Source: Tetrahymena thermophila SB210 (Eukaryota > Ciliophora > Oligohymenophorea > Hymenostomatida > Tetrahymenidae). From it: 64,000 nucleotides of DNA. Of the stretch, positions 11,820-24,747 are shown piece after piece. The stretch covers positions 372,001 through 436,000 of the forward strand of contig NW_002475923.1 of assembly GCF_000189635.1 (NCBI RefSeq), written 5' to 3'. Made by a program: the position numbers and the translations under genes. The notes beneath the pieces are model-generated. The model searched no databases. It worked only from the letters and a program-made list of their open reading frames with translations, and was not told where the DNA came from. Position 1 is the first letter of the stretch, and every line of letters begins with the position of its first letter.

Positions 11820-12908
11820 TTTCAATTCTTTTTCTTTTATAATAAAGATTTTTATATTCGTAAAGATATTTTTTAATTAGTTAATAAATTATATATTTAT
11901 TTGTATTTGATTGGTAATATATTATTTTTGAAAACTTAATTTAGCTGCTTTTGGGTTATAAAAAGCAAATATTAAATTTTTAAATAATTTATTTCATGCA
12001 TAAAATTTTAAGAACTAATTACGATCTAAATTTTCTAGTTGTTAACATTCCACATTAAATTTTATAAATTCTTCACTGACTTATTTCTATCTCACAGAAA
12101 ATTTTCTTGATGGTTATCTTTTGATTTCTTATTCTACAAAAATATCTTCTTTTGAGCTCTATTACATCTAATAGTTAGTTATTTCTTTCATAGCTGATTT
12201 TGTATTCTATTATAAAAATAAAATAGATTATTATTTTCTATCTAAAAAAAGAGAAAATCTTTGATTAAATTAATAATAAATTTTAGTAATTTGATAGTAA
12301 TTATTTATTCAAAAATAATCTATAAGATATTATTCAAAAATATACAAATCATTCTTTGAAATATTCATACTAACTTAATATTAATTGAAATATTCAAATT
12401 AATTAAAAACCAAGCAAGATTCATATTTTTTAATACTTTTTAACTTAAAATTAATCTTTGTTGTATTTGATGTTAAAAAAATACAATTTATTATTTATTA
12501 AAACTTTAAATCATAAAATATGAAATAATAAATTTTAATATTAACAGATTTATCGAAAAAAAAAAAATTAAATGATGGAATTAATTTTCTTATCTGAATA
12601 ATAAATCAATTAAATTTTTGATTCTTATATTTTAACTAAAATTGAAATATTAAAATGCAAATTGTCGAAATAAATATCCATAGAAGATTAATTAAATACA
12701 AATTTAATAATTAAATTTATTTTCAATAATCTTGAATTTCAAAAAAAATTTAATTTACAAATCCTATTTTTAAATCATAAGAAATTTTTTAAAAAAGATC
12801 ATTTTGCATTTAAATGAATAACATTCAATTTATTCACATAATTTAAGTTAATTCACAAATTCAAGGTAAATAAACTTGCTTGAACTTGATTTTTCTTTTT
12901 CGAATTCA
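11820..12908. other. intergenic, AT-rich
   Basis: About 1.1 kb between the phosphatase 5' end and the 3' end of the next minus-strand gene. Only AT-rich noncoding-looking sequence with short direct repeats such as GAAATATTCAT near 12357. Nothing supported as a gene. Confidence 0.6.
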
Positions 12909-13906
12909 TCAATTTTTTAAATAAAGTTAATTGACTTTTTTAGTTGTTTAGATTAAAGGTGTGCAAAAATAAAAATATGGATCAAAATAAAAAATTAAGT
13001 AAGTAAGTAAGTTGATTACTTGAACAGGTTCTTGTTTCTATTTAGGCTTGCAGTCTGAGTAAAATTCTACCTTAATATTTCATATTTAAATTATGAATCA
13101 TCAATAAAATATTTTTAAAGGTAATTTTACTTTAGAATTTCGTATGACAGGAGATTCTTAATTAAAATTTTGTATGTTTGTTAAAGAACTAGGAGATTTA
13201 GATTTCACAATTTGGATAGGAGGAGCACTTTAAATCTTTTTCTAATATTATTTATTCATAATTTATTAATATTAAAAGTAGTTGAATAATTTTTTTTACT
13301 TGTTTATCTAGTTAAAAGTTGGCTTCATCCTCACTTTCTTAGTAGCCTTAAATGTCTTCATTTTTTATTTATTCTTTTAGTATTTGCGATCCTTTGTTTT
13401 CCTCAGATGTTTCTTCATATTGAACCTTTTCTATATTTTTTGGTTCTTGTTATTCATCAATATTATTTTCAACATCGCCTGTAAGGCCTTTCATTGAATT
13501 TAAACGCTGTTTGTTTTATCTGAGAGGAAGGCTAAGCGATTATTGCCTAATAATTTCAGGTGATGGTATAGAATCAAAGCTTTCCTTTTCAGATTCTTTA
13601 GATTTCGCATCTTCATGAAGAGTTTATTCATTTTCTTACTAATTACGTTTCTATTTTTAGTGATTTTAATCATATTTTTTACTCGGAGAACGCAAATAAC
13701 CAGAATTATAACATTCAAAATACTTAATTTTATCTCCTATATGGCAATCTTCATCACAAATTCCTATTGTCAAAAATTTTTTAAATATGTTTTGTGCTAA
13801 CGATAAAGCAAAAGATGTAAACTAACATAGAATCAATTTAGTGAGCTCATTTATTTATTTTATCAAGAATTAAGATAAATTTACCTTGCGACTTAGAGTT
13901 TGTCAT
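12909..13906 (-). CDS. hypothetical Q/E-rich low-complexity protein (about 261 aa)
   Basis: Unrecognised protein. Model on the minus strand: 13885-13906, 13300-13796, 13131-13235, 12909-13070, all phase-consistent. The N-terminal part has a short ordered block with two Cys (IGICDEDCHIGDKIKYFECY, then NSGYLRSPSKKYD). The rest is Q-, E-, K- and S-rich (KESEKESFDSIPSPEIIRQ, QYEETSEENK), typical of a disordered ciliate protein, followed by Ser/Pro-rich KSPSSLTN. The final exon (VEFYSDCKPKQKQEPVQV) is supported by higher GC and coding-like composition. Without that splice the protein would end at a TGA at 13101-13103. A more upstream ATG at 13967-13969 is also in frame, but it would leave only 8 bp to the plus-strand start at 13978. 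No function can be assigned. Confidence 0.55.
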
Positions 13907-13977
13907 CTCATCTTACTCTTCGAACTTAATTTCTTTTCTTTCTGACTTTAATACCAATAATTATGCCATAATAAATA

Positions 13978-14893
13978 ATGTTTCTCAATAAGACTTTGAT
14001 AATATTTGGAAATGATGTAGAGAGTGCTATTAGCGGTAAGTGTGTTATCGCTTTTTAATAATAATATTAACTATTTCTATTAATAAGTTATGTTGCTTCT
14101 TTAAATATAAAATCTGCAAAATTCGATAATAAGTATAATTTTTGTTTGCTTTGACTTTGTTTTTTTTATGTAATTTATTCTTTATAAATTTATTAAAGCG
14201 ACACTGAAAAATTAAAATATAAACAAAGAAATTGCTGCTGCTACTACTATTATTAGATAAAGAGAAAGGAATACTTACCAAGTGATTGATATTAACACAC
14301 TTCCTCTATTTTAGTTGTTAGAAAAAAGTACTGAAGATTAACAAAATTAACTTAGTCTTTTAAAAATCTAATAAAAATTTGTGAATTTTAGCTCATTTAC
14401 TACCTTGTGTTACTTTATTTTATTATTATTTTTCCCAAAGTTAATGTTAAATCAGCAACCAATTAATCTTTATATAGTTTATTTATTTATTTACTTATCT
14501 ACAAGCATTTCAAATTGTTATTTAAAATTTAATTTCATTACAGTTCCAGTATTTTATATTCTAATATTCATTCTACTTCATCACTTTACTCAAATCTACT
14601 TTATATAAGTTATTTTCTGATAAATCTCTCTTATCTATTTTAAGTCAGTTGGTGCCGCCAAAGTATTTTATAGAGGATTAAATTTATAAAATGCTTTGCT
14701 TTATTTCTTTATAATAATAATATGCAAAGTGCATCTATGCATTACCTTGATTACATAATTTATTATATTTGCTAATTTTCTTTCTTATTAATCATAAAAA
14801 GAATTCTTTAAATAGTAAAAATCTTTCATATAAATTTATTTTTCATTTATTCTAAATTAAAAATATTTTATTAAAGTGCTAAGACAATTATGA
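13978..14893 (+). CDS. possible small membrane protein, divergent from the upstream gene (about 134 aa)
   Basis: Tentative three-exon gene: 13978-14035, 14283-14380, 14645-14893 (TGA 14891). The first exon (MFLNKTLIIFGNDVESAIS) and the second (VIDINTLPLFQLLEKSTEDQ, then a Q-rich stretch) have coding-like composition and join at a strong GTAAGT donor in phase. The third exon starts SVGAAKVFYRGLNLQNALLY, followed by a run of Ile/Phe that could be a membrane helix. The region 14381-14644 is also open in the same frame and hydrophobic, so it could be exon rather than intron. No family is recognised. The exon 3 boundary is the weakest point. Confidence 0.35.
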
Positions 14894-16962
14894 AAAAGAT
14901 TAATTATTTTTTTTATAAAAAATTTCATGAATTACAATGCAAATTAATGAAAAATTGAAAAAAATTATAAAAATTATAATTATTCAAAATGTTAAACAAC
15001 ATATATACCCTAAAATAGACTTAACACTAATCCTATAGAATTAATTTTAGCAGAAAAAGAACAAAAATAAATATTATTTAATTCAATATTAAAGCAGCTA
15101 TCACAAAAATTAAATTTGTATTTGGTTTATTTAGCTCAGTATCTATAAATCAAAATAGTTCCAATAGAAATAGAACAAATGCAAAAGACAAGAATAATAA
15201 GTACATTTTATGTATATATTTTTAAGAAGGTTGTAAAAAACAATAGTAATCTTTAATAATTCTAATTATTGTGGTTGTTAACATTTAATCATGTTTAAAA
15301 CATCTATTTTATGTAACAAAAGTATGTAATTAATATCCAGATTTCTTTCTAAAGCTGATTTGATTTATCACAATTTTCTTTTACACTAAAAAACTGATAA
15401 AATCTTAAAATTATTAAAAATAAATAATTTATTAATTTTATGGTTATTTATTTATATTTCCTATTTCCTATTTATTATTTATTATTCAAATAAAATTTAA
15501 ACTTTCTCATTCACTATTCTCACATTAGACCAACAAGTTGATTCAACTATATGTAAATCCTATTAATAAAATTGATTCCTTTGTTTAAATCGATATAGTA
15601 TTTTAAATAATTATTTAAATAAATAAATATCTATTCATAATGCTTTAGTAATAAAAATTATTCAAGATAATAGCATAATTTGATTCTAAATCCTTTAATA
15701 AATAAATATTTACCTTTTACGAGGTTATAATAAATTGAAATTTTTAAATAATTTTTTATAAGAAAATCAAAAAAAATTTATTCAGCCATATTCTAGAAAT
15801 GTTTATTTGAACTAACCTAAATTATTTTTTTATTATTTAATTGTAACTATTTCAATTTTATGAAGTTTTACTTTAATTTTTAATGTTAAATATTAGAAAT
15901 AAATTATTTAAAATAATTTTAATAGATTTCAAATCGACTAAATTATTTTTAATTTTTAAAATAATTTTAGTTAAATTAAAATTTTTTTAATACAAAAAGA
16001 GTTATGCTAACTTTAAAATAAAATTACAAATAATTTAGACGACATATTATTTTTTAGATTATTTAAGTATATTCTTCTTGAATTAAATTGTATAATATCA
16101 AAATAAATAATTAATTAACTATTAACGAATTATCTAAGTTAAAATAAAACTTTTTATTTACTTATGGGAATTTTATAAAATTAATATAATTTAATATTTA
16201 AAAATATTATTTAAACTTAAATAATTCATTTCATTGATCTGAATAGTGCTAAATTTTTTATTTAAATAATAAATTAAAATTTTAAATTTTGGTTACTTAA
16301 TTGTTATATAAAAAATAAATAAAAATCTTAGTTATTTATATAATAATAAAAAAATAATTTATTTTTTTATTAATAAATTTGTAAAGCCAAATATTATCTT
16401 GACATGTAATAATTTTTAACATCCATTAAATAGATAATAAAATAGATATTATAATATTAACTCTTCATTATATAGCTTTTTAGTTATTATTTTCAAATTC
16501 TTACAAGAGATTGAGTAGGATAATCCAAATAATTTAATTGAATTATATATTGTTTGTTATCAATCTTTAACAACTATGTTTGAAAATATTAAAAAATTAA
16601 TAGTTTTGCTTAAAAGAATCAAGAAATAATTAAATTTTAAAAGTTGAAAAAATACATAGATAGTCATTAGTCATTAATCGATTGCTTCAATTAATCAAAC
16701 AATCAATAAAAATACTAAAGCATCAAATAATATAAACGAGTATTTTAAATAGAAGAGGGCACTACTAAATTTTCAGAGGTCAAATTTTAGTATCCTAAAA
16801 AGCAAATGTAGTTAGTAGTTCCTTAATTAGATTTTAATGGACTTAGAATATTTTTTAATGCTTATTATTTATAAGTTCAATACACTTACTTCATTTTAAC
16901 TGCCTTTGCTATAATTAACTTTTACATTATTTCTTACCTAGTTTTAATTTTAATACAGGAAG
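14894..16962. other. intergenic, AT-rich
   Basis: About 2 kb of very AT-rich sequence with no defensible coding frame. The last 200 bp (about 16750-16960), upstream of the TBC gene, is less AT-rich and may contain 5' UTR. Nothing else stands out. Confidence 0.6.
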
Positions 16963-19178
16963 ATGAACTTTGATTCTAAACCAAATTAGGTAGCTCATAA
17001 ATAAAACATGGAAAAACTTTAACCAAAAAATGATTTTTAAAACTTAAATGAAAGTGTGATGACTATGTCAATGTATAAAGAGGAAATGGTTTCAGGTATT
17101 TATTCTATTAATTATGTATGTTTATCATCGTTAATGAGATCTTAACTATCACATTAAAGTAAATTCAATAAATTAATAAATTAGTTCTAGATATACCCTA
17201 CGAGGAGTCAGAAGTTATTTAAGAAACAGTGAGGTCATATGCAAAATAGGTCCCAAAAAGTCCTATTAAACGAAACTTGAATATAAATATAGGAGAAAAA
17301 TCAATTAAAGAATTTAGCTTTGCAGACTAAAGTGGAGTGCTTAAAAATATTGGTAACAACAGCAATAGCAGCAAGAAATTTTGTAAAGAAGTTGGGGATG
17401 AGTATGATTAGATGAATATAAGTCCTAGATAAATAAAGAAGCAAGGCAAAGTAAATAAGTTCATATAATTGAATGAAAATGTAGAGCCAAAACCAGGAAT
17501 TCACGCTTTACAGAAATAAACAAATTCTCGCTTATTTGATGATAGAGATGACTATTTTCATACCTTATAAAGCATCTCTCCAAGAAATGATTAAATTCTC
17601 AACACCTAATCTTAAGAAAGATCGTTTGTTAGCTAAATTTCTTATTATAGCTATACACAACCTTACAATTAATACGATAAAGAAAATGCACATTCAGGAT
17701 ATATTAGCTATTCTAATATAAGACCAAAAAAGTCACTTTTGAATTCTTTCCAAAGAATTTCTTAAAAATGGCTTGTAAATACAAAGCAATTATATAATGA
17801 AACATTTAACAATCGTAAGAGGTGCAAGTGTGATATTAATCTTACAGAAGGGGAAACTTGCTCATAAGCGATAGCATGGCTAAAATAGTAATATAGAAAT
17901 AACGATTTTTAAAAAATGAAAGAGTAGTATAAATCTCTGCTATAAATGAAAGAAATATATCAGTAATACAAACATTAAATTGATTTGGATGCTGTGAGGA
18001 CCTACCCATCAAGCGGCTTATTTCATGAAGGCGCTCCACTATGCTAATCCTTAAAAAATGTATTATACGCTTTTTCAGTTTACGATATATAAGTTGGTAA
18101 TAAATTGATAATATTTAAACAAATACATTTTTTATCAAATTTACTAAGAAATGAGATTTAATTTATTATTTTTAAAAGATTTAATTTATTCTAAAATTTA
18201 ATTATTGATAAAAAGATTTAACATAAAATTTAATCTTTTTTTATTATTTGAAATAGGTTATGTATAAGGTATAAATTTTATTGTTGGACTTATGCTTTAT
18301 CATGCTGAAGAATATATAGCTTTTTGGTTAACATGCATGATATTTGAATCCCTAGAAATGAGAGACATTTATTTGCCATGTAAATACATTCATACATTTA
18401 ATTAATTTTTTTTGAATTTATAAGGCAATATAAATTATTTTATTATTAAGAATTACCAGGAATCAAGAAACATACTTACCTAATTGAATTTTTAATGTGG
18501 AAGCATACACCATACATTCATCAAATATTTGTAAATCCTTATTGCAATTAAAGATAATTATTTAATAAAATTTTTAAAGTTTATCATTTGAAATATTCAA
18601 AATAACCAAGAAAACTTATTAAATTTAATACTAATTTTGGAATTTATTTATTGGGAATTGATCAAAGTTAAAGTTAAATTTACAAATAGAAGATTAAATT
18701 ATGATAACTGAATTATTTATTATATTTTTAAATATATTATTGTAGTTTGATAATGACATAAAGATAGAATAAATATGTTAATCATGGATCATCTCATTAT
18801 GTGGAATTCTAATTCCATTAGATTAAATGGTATTATAATAATAATAATTTTTTCATAAGTTGAACTATTTGCATTTAATTTAAAATATAGACTTAATTTG
18901 TAGACAAACTTTTGAAAGAAGGCTGGAGCTTCTTTTATAGATTTGTTATAACATATATTTTATTCCATGAAGATGATATACTTAAGTAAGAAGTACCTGA
19001 AGATGTAGTAGCACTTCTAACAAGTCAATCTTATCAGCTAGAATTTTAAACTAGAGAAGAAGGAATATAATGGGATTAGCTGATGAAATCAGCACTAAAC
19101 ATAAAGGTAAATGAATCTATAATTCGTGAGTTGCACGAAAAGTTTGACATCGAATTAAAAGATTTTAGGAGAGAGTGA
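16963..19178 (+). CDS. TBC-domain Rab GTPase-activating protein, 539 aa
   Basis: Rab-GAP that stimulates GTP hydrolysis on a Rab through the dual-finger mechanism. Exons: 16963-17095, 17185-18096, 18257-18379, 18451-18530, 18746-18829, 18891-19178, all phase-consistent. Residues about 1-270 are a polar, probably disordered region. The TBC domain follows from about 270: IDLDAVRTYP carries the arginine finger (about Arg316), GYVQGINFIVGLML the glutamine finger (about Gln352), then AFWLTCMIFE, LPGIKKHTYLIEFL, QSWIISLCGILIPLDQM and EGWSFFYRFVITYILFHEDD, the usual C-terminal order of the fold. Both catalytic residues are present, so an active GAP is expected. The Rab partner is unknown. The start is the first ATG after an AT-rich leader; the exon edges are inferred from phase. 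Confidence 0.87.
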
Positions 19179-22100
19179 GAGAATGACTAAAATTAGGTCA
19201 AAATTATGAAATAATAATGAATGATGTTAATAAATTTAATTATTTATTTTGATAATTTATTTAATTATTTGAATTATTTTAAAACCATAAATAAAACAAT
19301 ATAAATATATAACTAAATAAATAAATAATGGTTTTGAAATAATTTATTTTTTCTTATTAATTGATTCAATTTTCGTAGTATTTGTTTTACAATTATTATT
19401 TTATTTGCTTTGTATAAAATTGATTTATTAATATCATCAAAAATTTATATTTATATTTTTAATAAAAAAAATCTTATAATAGATCAAATCATATTTTATT
19501 TAACTTCAAAAAAATTATGTTCTAAGTAATTCTAAAAATAAATTTTTTGTTTTTATCTGTTTAATATTTATTTTTTTTTTGGTTTTTATAAAAATGCTTT
19601 TATTAAAATTATAAAAAATTTTAATTTAAATTTTTAATAAAATATTTCTTTGGAAAGATAAAAAATATCAAGAAGTCTAATTTAATAAAGTTTGTGTTTT
19701 TAATAATCCTACTATCAAAGATATAAGAAGCAAATTTATTTGAAATAATTGGAAAGACATAAAAAATGGTTTTTGATATATCTTGTATATGATTTTTAGG
19801 TAAACCTAACTCATATAAAAACGGTTAAATTGAAAAAGAAATTCTAAATTTTTAGATAATTTAATAAAAAATAAATAACTTATAATGTATGAGATTGGAA
19901 AAGTATCTAAGTAATTAGCTTAATCAAATAATAAAAATAAAATATATTTTAAAATAAATTTATTTTTTATTCATCATGCATTATTTATTAAAAAATAATT
20001 TACTTTGTTCATCAATTAACAGAATTTACAAATGAAAAACAATTTATTTATTGTTTTTATTTAAATAACAATATCAAAATTTTAAATTTAATTATATTTT
20101 AATGTTAAAATTTTAAGATTAATCTGTTTTAAGGTAATAATATGAAGAATTTAATTGTAAATAAAACATTTATTGTTTGTTAAAATATATTTTTAACAAT
20201 TGATAAAATATAATTAGCTGAATATTAAAATTCACTCAATTAAATTACAGAATAATGCGCTATTATTAAATATTAATTAATTGCGATGAATTAAATAAGA
20301 AATTAGAAATATATACTTATATATAATCAAATCCAAAACGTATCAATCCTATTTTTATAAAAATAAACTTATTATTTATATGAAAAATAAAAGTATTTCG
20401 ATTTATTTTTCTTAATTTAGAGGATATTTTGAAAACATTTTTGTTTCTTATGAGTTAGAATTAAGTATTTGAAAAAAATAGATTTTTAAAAAGTTATTTG
20501 ATCTATATTATGAGATCATATCCAGAAATAAATCTATATATAATCTATTATCAAACAATTAAATAGCTTATAATTATAAAATGAAATATCTAATGAAGAT
20601 ATAAATGAAGTTATTTACTAAATAAATTTTTATTTTAACTATATTAAATATTCTTTGACTGCTAATAAATCTATCAAGCACCAATTTTATTTATTTGCTA
20701 TAAAATTACTTCTTTTTCCATTCATTTGCCATTACTATGTTAAATTAGGTTAAATTTATTTATATATGTAGCCTGATAACATATTTAAAAAATAACATAC
20801 TAAGCTATGATGAAAATCTCTCTAGCTTTACCCTCAGCATTTATTATTGATTCTAAGAATTATTTTTTATCCAACTTTTAAGTAAAATAATAAATCAAAA
20901 TATGCAAAAAGATAACTCTCTCTCACTATTTGTATTTAGCGTTTTGAATATAAGAATAGAATTAAAATCTAAATAAAATAATGTATAATGATAAATATTT
21001 TATATTTTTTTTTTAAATAACCTTGCTTAAAAATAATGAAAAACAAATTAATAATATTTAGAATTTTAATTAATTTATTTTATTAAAATTATTATTTTCT
21101 AAATATTCTCTTTTTTATTTTTCTTTCTTCACTAAAGAATATAAAAAAAGCAATTTTTATTAGTAGTTTTAAATCATTTTAACTTATTATAAATATTAAA
21201 TTAATTTTTTTATCAAAATTAAAATATTTCCAACAAAATTTTAAGGAATTAAAAAATAAATTGTATTTTAAATGCAAAAAATAAATTTTATACTTATAGA
21301 ATAAGAAATATATTCTAACTAATTGCTTTAGGAAATTTAATGGATTCTGAGTAGAAGTATTAAATGATTCTTTTAAGTTGAGAAGATTACGAATTAACTT
21401 CAAATTCTTTTAGTTTGAGTATCTTTATTTCAATTTTTTAAAAATTAAAATGTTTTTTATCAGAATAATTTTTATTTGGAAATAAAAATACTGCTTAACA
21501 ATAGGTATTTAATACAATTTTTATTGTATAAATTCATGTATTTATTTCTAAAATATTATTATATGCATCATGAAGAACGTTTTGTATTTCAGTAAAAATA
21601 AGAAATATCTAACTAATACTTGCCAATCATGTAATTGATTTAAATAAAAATCAATACTTTTAGAAATAGTGAGAGCGCCTTGGATCAAATATATTAGGTG
21701 TTAATAAAAATACATGAAATAGTTAGTATCTTTAAATTATTTAATCACTCTAAAATATATAAAAGAGTATGGATGAAAGGTTTAGTAGTAGATTTATAAC
21801 AATTTTCTGTTTACTTTTTTATAAAAAAATGGGCAAACTTTGAATAGGCATGATGAAAAAAAATGAAGCTTGGCTGTCGAATTTTTTGTTTTTTTGCATT
21901 AACTCCTGTTTTGTTTTATATCATACATTTTATTTCAATGCGTAATTATAATAATGAATAGGAAAGAAAGAAACTAATAAATATATATTTTAAGAAACAC
22001 TAGAGAGTAAAATATTTTGCCGCAAAATGTTAATTGCGCTGTCATCCGAAAAGAGAATTTTAAATTGTTTTTTCTTGGTTTTTGAATATTTTTTTATTAT

Positions 22101-22994
22101 AGATTTTTAATAATTATTCTAAGTTTTTAATATCCTTTTCCATTTTTTCAGCAAAAAATTAATATATAAGACTTAAGAATTTTTTTTGATGTAAAAATAA
22201 ACAACATTATTTTTTAAATATGAAAACGTTTATTTTTTGAAATGGATAATAAGCCAACTAAAAGCGAAAATAAAAAGTAAATGAGAAATTGGAGTTCTAT
22301 TAACAAAAAGGAGGACTTTCAAAATGAAGAATAGCTAATTAGTTTTGGAAGAGTTATAAAATATTTCTTAGAATGATTTGGAATGTGTTTAATTAATATG
22401 ATTTCATTATAAGATGCTATCAAAAATGAATGGAAAAGGGAATAAAATAAATGAAAGAGTGTATGAAAAAATGAATGAAAAGATTTGATATTGATTTATG
22501 AATGATTATTGAAATAAAAATTTTTATATGGAAACAAAAAAAAAGAAATTTACGTTAATCAAAAATGAAAGAATGGAAATATTCGTTTTTAATATACAAA
22601 GAGCTTTGCATTTCATTCAAATATATTGAAAAAATTTCAAAACAATATAAATATCGTTTTAAAAACGCCTAAATTGAATTAGTTTTTTAATGTTGAGTAT
22701 TGATGAGAAATAAATGAAAAACATTAAGAAATAAGTGAAGGGATATTACAAAAAACAACTATTTTCAATCAAAAAGCAAAAACATATTCATTCTGAAAAG
22801 AAAAATTAAAAGGCATTGAGTTTTTGTTTTGCTTTAATTAATAGGGAAAAAAAAAAGGGAGAGGAAAAAACAATCAATTAAAGTCTTTTTGCAAAGTGAT
22901 AATAAAAATTAAAAAACGAAAAAAAAATAATAATAATTAATATACAAAACATAAAAACTAAAAATTAAAAAGGAAAAAGCATTCATCCAGACAA
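19179..22994. other. long intergenic region, including the GRL-type gene upstream region
   Basis: About 3.8 kb without a gene I can support. The first 2.5 kb is very AT-rich. From about 22240 to 22990 the plus strand becomes strongly purine-rich, with many AATGAAAA-like words and a GGGAGAGGAAAAAA tract just before the start codon. This is probably promoter and 5' UTR of the granule protein gene. Slightly less AT-rich patches at 20800-20870, 21640-21720 and 22018-22050 (GCCGCAAAATG) did not give a frame with recognisable content. Confidence 0.5.
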
Positions 22995-24747
22995 ATGAAT
23001 AAGAAATTATTAGTTGTCCTTTTCGGATTCCTCGCTTTGGCTGCTGCTACCAACCAAAGTGAAGAAGAAGGTTCTTACACCATCGATCAAGCTGCAAATC
23101 TTTTAAATGACTTACTTGCAGATTCTCAACAAAATTTGAGCGATCTCCAAGCTGCATGGGCCAATAAGGAACCTCTTTTACAAGGTGTTATTGCTGGACT
23201 TGAAAGCGATCTTGCCAACAAGTAAGCTGAATGCGCTGATCTCTAAGGTACCCTTGATGCTGATTAAGCTTCCCTCGATGAAGCTGAAGCATACGTTGCC
23301 TGGTTATAAGACAGAATTGCTGCTAACCATAAGCAAATTGACGACTTACTCAACAGAAGATGTCAACAAAACGGTAACTACATTGAAGGTCTTAAGAACG
23401 ACAAGCTCGCTCTTGCTCTCTTATAATTCCTTGAAGCCTAAATTCAAAACAAGGAATCCTTCTCTTTCCTCCAAAAGAAGAACTTCATGAAGAAACTCAC
23501 CCGTTTCTTGAGCATCTACAAAACTGGTAACTATTAATAACTCGCTCTCCTTGAAAAGGAATACGTTAACGCTGATGACTACTCAGTTAATCCCGACTAC
23601 TCTACTGGTGACAGAACTGGTAAATAAACTACATTATATATTAAATCTCATTTTAATAAATCCAAGATATAAATTTTATTTTTTCTAATTCAAATGCTCT
23701 CTCTAAAAATGAATATCTATCTAACATCCTAAATAAACAGTCTCAATTATCAATTAAAAATGTTCTCTACAAAATCAATGAAAGGAATGAATCAGTCAAT
23801 TAATTAATTTGAATATTTTATATTGAGAACAAGCAAAATCTCTTAACAGTTACTGCATCATCATGCACACTAACATTGATACATACATATGATACATATG
23901 AAATTATTAAATTGAACATAGAATATAATATTTAAGATTCACTCAAACATATATAAATAAATAAATGCTTCAAGCAAATAATAAAAAGAATACTGACTGA
24001 CGAATTTAAATATTTATTGAATGAATTATTGATTGATTAAACGATAATGAATAAATGATTTTGCAATTAATTTTTATTAAATGAATGAGATGACATTTGA
24101 AAAATGAAGAAAATCAATTATAATTAAAATCCATATTTTAAAATTTTCTTTTCAAAAATAAAGCTGACGAAATCGGATCTGGTCACATTGATAACGACAA
24201 GGGTGATATCGATGTTGCTGACTTCTAAGAAGGTGAAAGAAAGGGATGGTACTAAGTCAAATAAGAATTATTAGACCTCTTACACAACTTAGAATAAACT
24301 ATTGAAGCCAAGATCTAATAAGCTTAAGAAGATGAAGTTAACTCCAACTCCGCTGCTGCTGACTTCAAGAGCAAACTTGAACACGAAATCCAAGTCTATG
24401 AAAGAGAACTTGCTAAGTGGTAATAAACCGTTGCTGCTTTGACTGCCACCGTTGCTTAAGACCACGAAAACGTTAACAACTGTCACTCCTAAGAAGCTGC
24501 CATCCAAGCTAACCTCGATGCTGCTAATTAAGACTATGCCAATGAAAAGGCTACCTTCGAACACAAGCAAGCCAACTTACAAGAAGAAATCGAAATCTTC
24601 ATTGAAGTTATTGCTTACTATGACGATAACGTCCAAAATGCCGGTGAAGACTTAAAGGAAAGAGTCGAAGATTATAGTGATGGTAACTTCGATGATGCCG
24701 CCACCTACGAAAATAGATAAGTCCCCAATATTGACTTCATTAACTGA
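22995..24747 (+). CDS. granule lattice (GRL-type) mucocyst cargo protein, 402 aa
   Basis: Secretory cargo of regulated dense-core granules (mucocysts). In this family, proproteins are cleaved in the granule and assemble into a Ca-responsive lattice that expands on exocytosis. Two exons, 22995-23619 and 24164-24747, with a 544-nt intron. Seen: a signal peptide (MNKKLLVVLFGFLALAAAT), then a highly acidic, Ala/Gln/Leu-rich protein with long heptad stretches (residues about 25-200 and 250-370). The junction contains DKGDIDVADFQEGERKGW, and there are only three Cys (in AECADL, RRCQQN and NNCHSQ). This matches the known GRL architecture of signal peptide, acidic coiled coils and a low Cys count. 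Codon use and GC are clearly higher than in neighbouring genes (GAA, GCT, CTC, AAG, AAC preferred), as expected for a very abundant product. Which GRL member it is cannot be decided by eye. Confidence 0.83.
23620..24163 (+). other. long AT-rich intron of the GRL-type gene
   Basis: 544-nt GT-AG intron, from GTAAATAAAC to AAAAATAAAG. It contrasts sharply in GC with the flanking exons and is several times longer than most introns in this window. It holds an imperfect ATACATATGATACATATG direct repeat near 23880-23900 and no evident gene. Confidence 0.8.

Noticed and set aside
13967..13969. Upstream ATG as start of the minus-strand Q/E-rich gene
   Set aside because: It would leave only 8 bp to the divergent plus-strand start, so the downstream ATG at 13904-13906 is preferred; transcripts could overturn this.
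17301..18039. Several standard-code ORFs on both strands
   Set aside because: They overlap the long code-6 exon of the TBC gene, which carries conserved motifs in its own frame.
23185..24655. Basic and hydrophobic ORFs in other frames over the granule gene
   Set aside because: They are shadows of a GC-richer, codon-biased coding region; the real frame has a signal peptide and coiled coils.
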